Assembly: GCF_002575655.3 (NCBI RefSeq)
Contig: NC_053036.3
Span: forward strand, 644,140,736 to 644,204,735
Direction: 5' to 3'
DNA length: 64,000 nucleotides
Source: Aegilops tauschii subsp. strangulata
Lineage: Eukaryota; Streptophyta; Magnoliopsida; Poales; Poaceae
The notes below the pieces were generated by a model, which made no database searches, was not told where the DNA came from, and worked only from the letters and a program-made list of their open reading frames with translations. How positions within the stretch are numbered: position 1 is the stretch's first letter; each line of letters opens with the position of its first letter. Both the position numbers and the translations under genes were made by a program. Below are positions 59,132 to 64,000 of this stretch, piece by piece.

Positions 59132-59204
59132 TATGCGCGAGCGGGGACTCGAACCCACGACCGTGCGCTCGTTTCACTGTGTTTCTACCACTGGGCTAGA
59201 AAGA
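59132..59204 (-). repeat. tRNA-like sequence 2 in the CACTA element
   Basis: The complement reads 'tagcccagtggtagaaacac' and 'gtgggttcgagtccccgctc', with good box A and perfect box B, about 73 bp in total. The second copy of the same unit lies 238 bp downstream. It cannot form a tRNA acceptor stem. Confidence 0.6.
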
Positions 59205-59369
59205 GGCTACTGGTCTTCTCCTCTATGCCATCTCTTTTAAAATCATCAAACTAGTCAAGTATCAAACACACATCTCGCTGACAAGTGGGCCACTCGACCC
59301 ACTCGCTGACAAGTGGGCCATTTTGCTACTCTACCCAAGCTACCAAAATATATGTGCGCGGCCAATAAA

Positions 59370-59441
59370 TATGCGCGAGCGGGGGCTCGAACCCACGACC
59401 TGGCGCTTATTTCGCTGTGTTTCTACCACTGGACTAGGAAG
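59370..59441 (-). repeat. tRNA-like sequence 3 in the CACTA element
   Basis: Close copy of 59,132-59,204 ('tagtccagtggtagaaacac', 'gtgggttcgagcccccgctc'). The pair forms a direct repeat of about 238 bp period that also includes 'gctgacaagtgggcca' words at 59,278 and 59,304. Confidence 0.6.
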
Positions 59442-59749
59442 AGGCTGTTCGTTTTGTAATCTATGCCCACCCTTTTCAACATATCAAACCAGTCACGTAG
59501 CAAACACAAAACTCACTGAAAAGTGGACCCACTCCTCCTCTCCACTCGAACCGCTCCTCCTCTCCATTCTCCACTCGACCCACTCCTTCTGTCTGCCGCA
59601 TCCCCTTCTCCTCCATCCACGGCGACGGCCTCCCACCGCCGCCGACTCCTCCGTCGCCGACTCCCTCCGTCGCCGACTCCTTCCTCTCTCTCCTGAGGTA
59701 TGAATCCTTCCTCTGTCTCTCTCTCCTTCCTCTTAACTTAGTTTTCTGC

Positions 59750-59910
59750 TACTGGTTAGATTAGGGTTCTTGCCGCCGCCTAGATTGGATTAGATTAGAT
59801 AGGGATTGGATTAGATTAGGGTTTGATTTGGTTAGGGTTTGATTCGGACTACATTCGATTAGATTAGGGTTGGATTAGATTAGGGTTTGATTAGTGGGAT
59901 ATGAATCAAG
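59750..59910 (+). repeat. Telomere-like 'gattagattagggtttgatt' repeats
   Basis: About 160 bp made of 'gattagattagggtt' and 'ggttagggtttgatt' words, resembling degenerate TTTAGGG telomere units, or tandem teloboxes (AAACCCTAA on the complement). They lie after a GC-rich leader and about 1 kb before the B3 gene start. Confidence 0.7.
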
Positions 59911-60888
59911 ACCAATACTCGTGCGCGGCGACTATTGCTACTCGCGCGCTCGTGCGCGTCCCTGCTGCCACCACTGCTCGCTCGTGCCCGTACTCCGCAG
60001 TAGCCATGGCTTTTCCTTTTCGTTCCGTTAGTTTCCTCTCTAACTAGCCGAAATCACTCTGAAGCTGTGAACCGAACGCGTGTGTTCTGAATCTTCTGAA
60101 ATGAATGCTTGAAAGATAGTTTTGTCCTTCTGAAAAGATTTGCTTGCCTGTCATTGCTTTAATTGGTTATTCCTCAGTTATAGTGCTTGATGGATTTGAT
60201 AATTTGATAGCAGAGCATTGCTGGTTGTCATATTTATGTTCTGAAATTTGTTTGCAAATCTGGGCATCCACTGCTTTGTTGGGCTAAACATTAGAACTCA
60301 AAATTCAAAACATATGCCATCACTTTGCGTAGAGTAGCAAAACTAAAAGTATATATACTGTACTGTACTTTCAGTAATATAGATGCCAATCTCATTACCT
60401 TTTTCAGTTGGGGGGTAGTAAGGATTCAATTTGGTACAAATCTCATTCATAGTAGATTTATAGATATGTTCAGATATGTTTATGCCAATGTTCAGATATG
60501 ATTGGGTTTAGATAGGTATATTTTCTGTCATTTATGCCAATGTTCTGATATGTTCATTTATAGATATGGAACAATGTCCAGTCCTGTTTATAGCTATGTC
60601 ATGTTTATAGCTGTGTCCTGTTTATAGCTGTGTCCTGTTTATAGCTTTTGGTCCATTTATAGGAGATATGGTTCTAGCTGTGTTCTGGTCCATTTATAGT
60701 AGATTTTAGGGTTGTTGCTGTTGGTGGTCACCTGATGATGTTGCTGTTGTTATTCTTCTTGTGGTTACCTGATGGGTGTTGTTGATGTTGATGGGTGCAC
60801 ATGATGTTGATGTTGATGGGTGCACATGATGTTGTTATTCTTGTTGTGGTTACCTGAAGGGTGTTGTTGATGTTTTTAGAGAAGTGAG
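59911..60888. other. Leader and intron-like region before the B3 gene
   Basis: No coding recognised. Tandem 'cctgtttatagctgtgt' units (about 20 bp, 60,576-60,655) and 'ttgatgttgatgggtgcaca' units (60,784-60,835) are minisatellites. Confidence 0.5.
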
Positions 60889-61811
60889 ATGGCTGGCTTG
60901 GAAGGTTTCGAGTTCTTCGAGATCGTAATTGAGAAATCTTGCAGTAGGCAGGTATATTTATCATCACTCATCTCTTTAATTATCATCACTCTGCTGTCTA
61001 GTGCTTGATTGGCACAATTAACCACTGCTTGACCCTCGCTGCAGAGGCTTCCTGACAAGTTTGCGAAGATGCTCGCCGGCCATGAGCCCCACAAAGTGAA
61101 GCTACGGGAGGCCGGCAGCGGGCTTCGCAGGCTGTAGGACGTGTTGGTGGTGTTCGATGGTGAAGGCCACACGTACCTAGGGCCCGACTGGGAGCAGTTC
61201 GCCCGCGCGCATGAGCTACAGCTCGGGCACTTCCTTGTCTTCCGCTACGACGGCGACGCCATGTTCACCGTGAAGATGTTTGACAACACCATGTGCCGCA
61301 TGTACTACCAGCACGACGACGATGCCAGTAAGCTCTCTGCCTCTCTTCTTCCTGTCCTTTTGGCTTCCTCTACCTGCACGACGACAACACCATGTTCACA
61401 CTTTGTTGCATTTGGCCAGGCAATGGGAGCAGCAGCGGGGATGACGAGGAGCAGAGCAGGGATGACGAGGAGCAGAGCGAGGATGACGAGGAGCAACCTA
61501 TTCTGGCTGACGACGACCCTGCTATGGTGGTGGCGGATGACGACCTTGCTATGGTGGTGGCTGACGACGCCCCTGCTATGGTGGTGGCGGACGACGACCC
61601 TACTATGTTGGTGGCTGACGACGACCTCACGATTGTGGTGCCTAATGATGACGTCGCAATGGTGGTGCCTGACAATGACCTCGTGATGATGGTGGTGCGT
61701 GCAATCCCACAGCTTGGCGACAGGACCATGCCAATTGTGGTAGAGGAGTACATCCGTGTTGGGATTCGCCACTCTGAGCGCATCAGGTTGATGAAGGAGA
61801 AGAAGGAGTGA
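60889..61811 (+). pseudogene. B3-domain DNA-binding protein of the CACTA element, one nonsense codon
   Basis: Exons 60,889-60,951, 61,045-61,327 and 61,420-61,811 join in frame at GT-AG sites. Exons 1-2 encode one plant B3 domain: FEFFEIVIEKSCSRQ, RLPDKFAKMLAGHEPHKVKL, REAGSGLRRL, FDGEGHTYLGPDWEQFARAH, LGHFLVFRYDGDAMFTVKMF. Exon 3 is acidic: three DDEEQS-type 7-residue units, then about seven 9-residue units of the VVADDDPAM type, ending in a basic RIRLMKEKKE tail. The single defect is TAG at 61,135-61,137, where the usual B3 pattern has Trp (a one-base TGG to TAG change). B3 domains bind DNA in plant regulators such as the ARF, ABI3 and REM families. Here the gene sits inside a CACTA element, downstream of and parallel to the transposase, where such elements usually carry their second protein gene. 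Confidence 0.8.
61440..61690 (+). repeat. 21-bp and 27-bp in-frame repeats in the B3 tail
   Basis: Three 21-bp units (gatgacgaggagcagagc type) at 61,440-61,500 and then about seven 27-bp units (gctgacgacgaccctgctat type). All keep the frame, and the repeats code for Asp/Glu-rich segments. Confidence 0.85.
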
Positions 61812-62102
61812 AGATGTTAAGAAATGAAGTGGCAATGTTAAGCATGTTAGGTTTAAGCTTGTTAGTATAATCTGAACATGTCAATGTTAAGTATGTCAGG
61901 TTTAGTTTTGTGCATGCTCATGGATGCTGTATGACAGTGTCATCTAAACATGTCAATTTCTTAATTATGAATATTCAGTTTGGTAATTGATGGGAATTGA
62001 AATTTTTTATGCATGCTCATGGATGAAAGATAAAATTATGGGTTTTTGTGCATGCTCATGTATGAAACAATATAAGTTTCATTTTTTGAATGCTAAAAAC
62101 AT
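61812..62102. other. 3' region of the B3 gene
   Basis: AT-rich with repeated 'gcatgctcatgga' and 'atgttaagcatgtt' words. No coding recognised. Confidence 0.45.
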
Positions 62103-62578
62103 GACTCAAACCCCAGCCACGGACGACCGCCGTGACGAAATCGGCCGGTTTTTGAAAACACCGTAAAAAATTCAAAAACCATTTTTCATTTTTTGAATGC
62201 TAAAGACATGCGTTTTTCGTGAAGCGGCTACAAGGAGGGTCACCCCAAATGGCGCCATTCCATGTCTATCTCAAAGTAGACCCTGTTTTACAGACGGTCG
62301 CCAAAAAGCATGCATTTCCGACCCTCGTAGCTACTCCCGGCCATTCAGACCACCTTCGGCCGATTCAGCTGGAACCGGCTGGAATTTGAACTGCGGGTCC
62401 TCCATAGCTTGCCCGTTATTTTTGCCAAAAATCATTTTTAGCTTCACAGGTAGGCATTTCATCAAAGAATCGACAACAGATTGGCACGACTCAAACCCTA
62501 GCCACGGACGGCCGCCGCGACGAAATCGGCTGTTTTTTGAAAACATCGTAAAAATTTCACAAAAAATCAAAAAATGGG
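62103..62578 (+). repeat. 85-bp direct repeat pair with GC-rich spacer
   Basis: 62,103-62,190 and 62,488-62,575 share 'gactcaaacccyagccacgg', 'gccgccgygacgaaatcggc' and 'tttttgaaaaca' in order. 'cattttttgaatgctaaa' is also repeated (62,078 and 62,187). The spacer has open frames on both strands (for example 62,197-62,619) but no motif. Confidence 0.75.
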
Positions 62579-64000
62579 AGACCTCCGTGTCACATCATCA
62601 AATGTGGCCTACCAACTAGCAAAAATACTAAATGATTGTTGCTTGATGTTTTCAAAAATACTAAATGATTGTTGCTTGATGCAAAAATGGGGTTAGGGTT
62701 TTGTGGGGAGGTGGTTATTTATTCTTGATTTTGTGTGCTCTATTTGATTTTGCATCCCTGTCAATGACTCTGACATGGACTGTGGCTTGATATTATTCTA
62801 GATTGTTGCTTGATGTTTTGCGTTGTCATGTGGATGCCCTGTGGCAGCTCATCCATGGCCTTGTTTGTTCTGCAGGTCATTGAGCAGCATCAGGAGGAGG
62901 AGCTCAAGCACGGCTACCACGACGCACCACCACAAAAGCAGGTTATTGTCCATCTCCATCTCCCTCTCCCTCTTCTGCCAATCCTGTTATTTGTTCTTGA
63001 TTATGGTCACCACTAAAGCTAAAGCTCTGTAGTAGTTGTTCCCATGCTATCTAGGGCTTGCAGGTTCCCATTCATGTTTGTTTTCTATCCTGTGAGCTCC
63101 TGCCATGCTTTGGTTTACATATGGATGATCTAGTTCCATAGCTATGTTCCTAGGTTTGCTAAATTGGTTAGTGGCAGTGCTGATTTCTCATTGCTTCCTA
63201 TGGGACTCTGTTGTTCATATATAAAGCTTCCTGCTCACTGCACTACTAGAGTAGTTAATGTAGGTGTGATATATGCTCTCTGGGTTGGTCTAGTTAATTC
63301 ATGGTGTTCATTACTAAATGATTAAGTCCATCTTCCATTTCTCTGAGCTTTATTCTATTAATTGTCTGGCTGTGTTAGTTTGTTACTTTGTGCTACTTTT
63401 ATGTAATGACACCAATTAACTTAGTTGAGTTATGTACATTGCTACCCCCTGCTTTATGTAGTCAAGATTTTAAGGCATGCTTCATATCCTTCCTGTGTAC
63501 ATGCATGCTTGTTTAGTGCAATTACATGGTTGCTTAATTAATTTAACTACGTCACTATATTGTTGATCCAGCAAGTTTGCTTCACATGTATTATTACCGA
63601 TGCATTGCTACACCTGTGTGTGCATGCTGGTTCAAGTGCTTTCCTTTATTGATACAAGTGCATCATTCTACTTTGTCCCTGTTATATCTCATTCTTGTTT
63701 ATTTTATTTTGCAAGCTATTATAGAAACGTTCCAACCACCTCAAGATCATCCATGGCAAGGAGGACAAGGTCAAACATGAGGCCAACCGTTGGTATGCAG
63801 CTTGCTCCTTGTGGTTATACCGTCAGTTTCATAAAATCCGTGTCTTAATATGCTAAGTGAAATGTATTGCTGCAATCTGAATAAGCTGGCTTAATTGTGC
63901 CTGTGTGCTGTTAGTCTTCCTTATCTGAATAACTAGGATTAAATGATAATAAAACATCATAAGATATGTTTGGCTGTCTGTCCATGCATTCCAAATATTC
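62579..64000 (+). other. CACTA interior with exon-like segments, gene not identified
   Basis: A 34-bp tandem pair ('actaaatgattgttgcttga') lies at 62,628-62,690. 62,876-62,941 is bounded by TGCAG and GTTATT and reads EQHQEEELKHGYHDAPPQKQ. 63,716-63,792 is bounded by GCAAG and GTATGC, but the direct join to the previous segment meets a stop. They could be exons of a further gene that continues beyond the window. Nothing is recognised. Confidence 0.3.

Larger units (their letters stand above)
52977..64000 (+). mobile_element. CACTA (En/Spm) DNA transposon, 5' part; runs past the window
   Basis: Begins CACTACAAGAAATATGTCAA, the CACTA terminus, directly after GAT inside an LTR. Subterminal motifs '(a)cgaccatt' and 'aatggtcg' are scattered at 53,000-53,220 in both orientations. 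A tnp2-type transposase (54,962-58,658) and a B3-domain gene (60,889-61,811) follow in the same orientation. No matching TTCTTGTAGTG end occurs before 64,000, so the element is at least 11 kb long or its right end is lost. Confidence 0.88.

Noticed and set aside
59132..59204. Functional tRNA gene
   Set aside because: Box A and box B are good, but the ends cannot pair as an acceptor stem, no clear anticodon arm is seen, and near copies occur as repeats.
61305..61835. His/Ser-rich minus-strand frames opposite the B3 tail
   Set aside because: Antisense of the GAC/GAT repeats in exon 3 of the B3 gene.

Overview
The window looks like nuclear DNA of a grass of the wheat tribe (Triticeae; wheat, goatgrass or barley type). 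Four things point there: almost all recognisable content is plant transposable elements, there are Stowaway and Tourist MITEs with TA and TAA duplications, there is a CACTA element starting CACTACAAGAAA, and one LTR starts TGAAGGAAATATGCC, which I remember as a high-copy Triticeae LTR. Coding signals have GT-AG introns and grass-type GC-rich first exons. No bacterial gene, operon, CRISPR array or functional RNA gene was found. The species is inference.

Layout. 1-12.2 kb: mostly non-coding DNA with AT-rich degenerate repeats and a set of exon-like segments of an unidentified decayed gene on the minus strand. 12.5-14.3 kb: AT-rich repeats with tRNA-like pieces. 14.46-16.51 kb: a PIF/Harbinger element with a broken transposase, directly abutted by a Tourist-type MITE. 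17-20.7 kb: unassigned fragments and simple repeats. 21.07-26.55 kb: a Mutator-like element with about 160-bp terminal inverted repeats enclosing a six-exon FAR1/FRS-type transposase gene that reads as intact (949 aa). 26.6-28.07 kb: a fold-back element whose inverted arms carry tRNA-like sequences. 29.1-29.6 kb: possible LINE 3' end. 30.1-31 kb: truncated HAD-hydrolase gene. 32.9-33.5 kb: O-fucosyltransferase-family pseudogene. 36.8-37.4 kb: WDR12/YTM1 N-terminal pseudogene, split from anything downstream by a full-length copia retrotransposon (37.7-46.0 kb, TSD TATAC). That retrotransposon itself holds a 1.75-kb TAA-flanked element with a long GC-rich ORF and a 72-bp Stowaway MITE. 46-52 kb: tandem duplications, AT-rich repeats and a five-copy tandem array of about 316-bp units. 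52.13-52.98 kb: an LTR broken by the CACTA element that runs from 52,977 past the window end. It encodes a tnp2 transposase (frameshifted) and, downstream in the same orientation, a B3-domain protein with an acidic repeat tail.

The points most worth following are: the intact FRS-type transposase inside TIRs with a duplicated exon and a Gln-rich repeat tail; a B3 DNA-binding protein in the position where CACTA elements carry their second gene; a TAA-flanked element whose only ORF is studded with SUMO-type motifs; and repeated association of Pol III box A/B-like sequences with AT-rich repeats, fold-back arms and the CACTA interior. Most host-gene-like sequences are pseudogenes with frameshifts and TGA codons where Arg or Trp would be expected.
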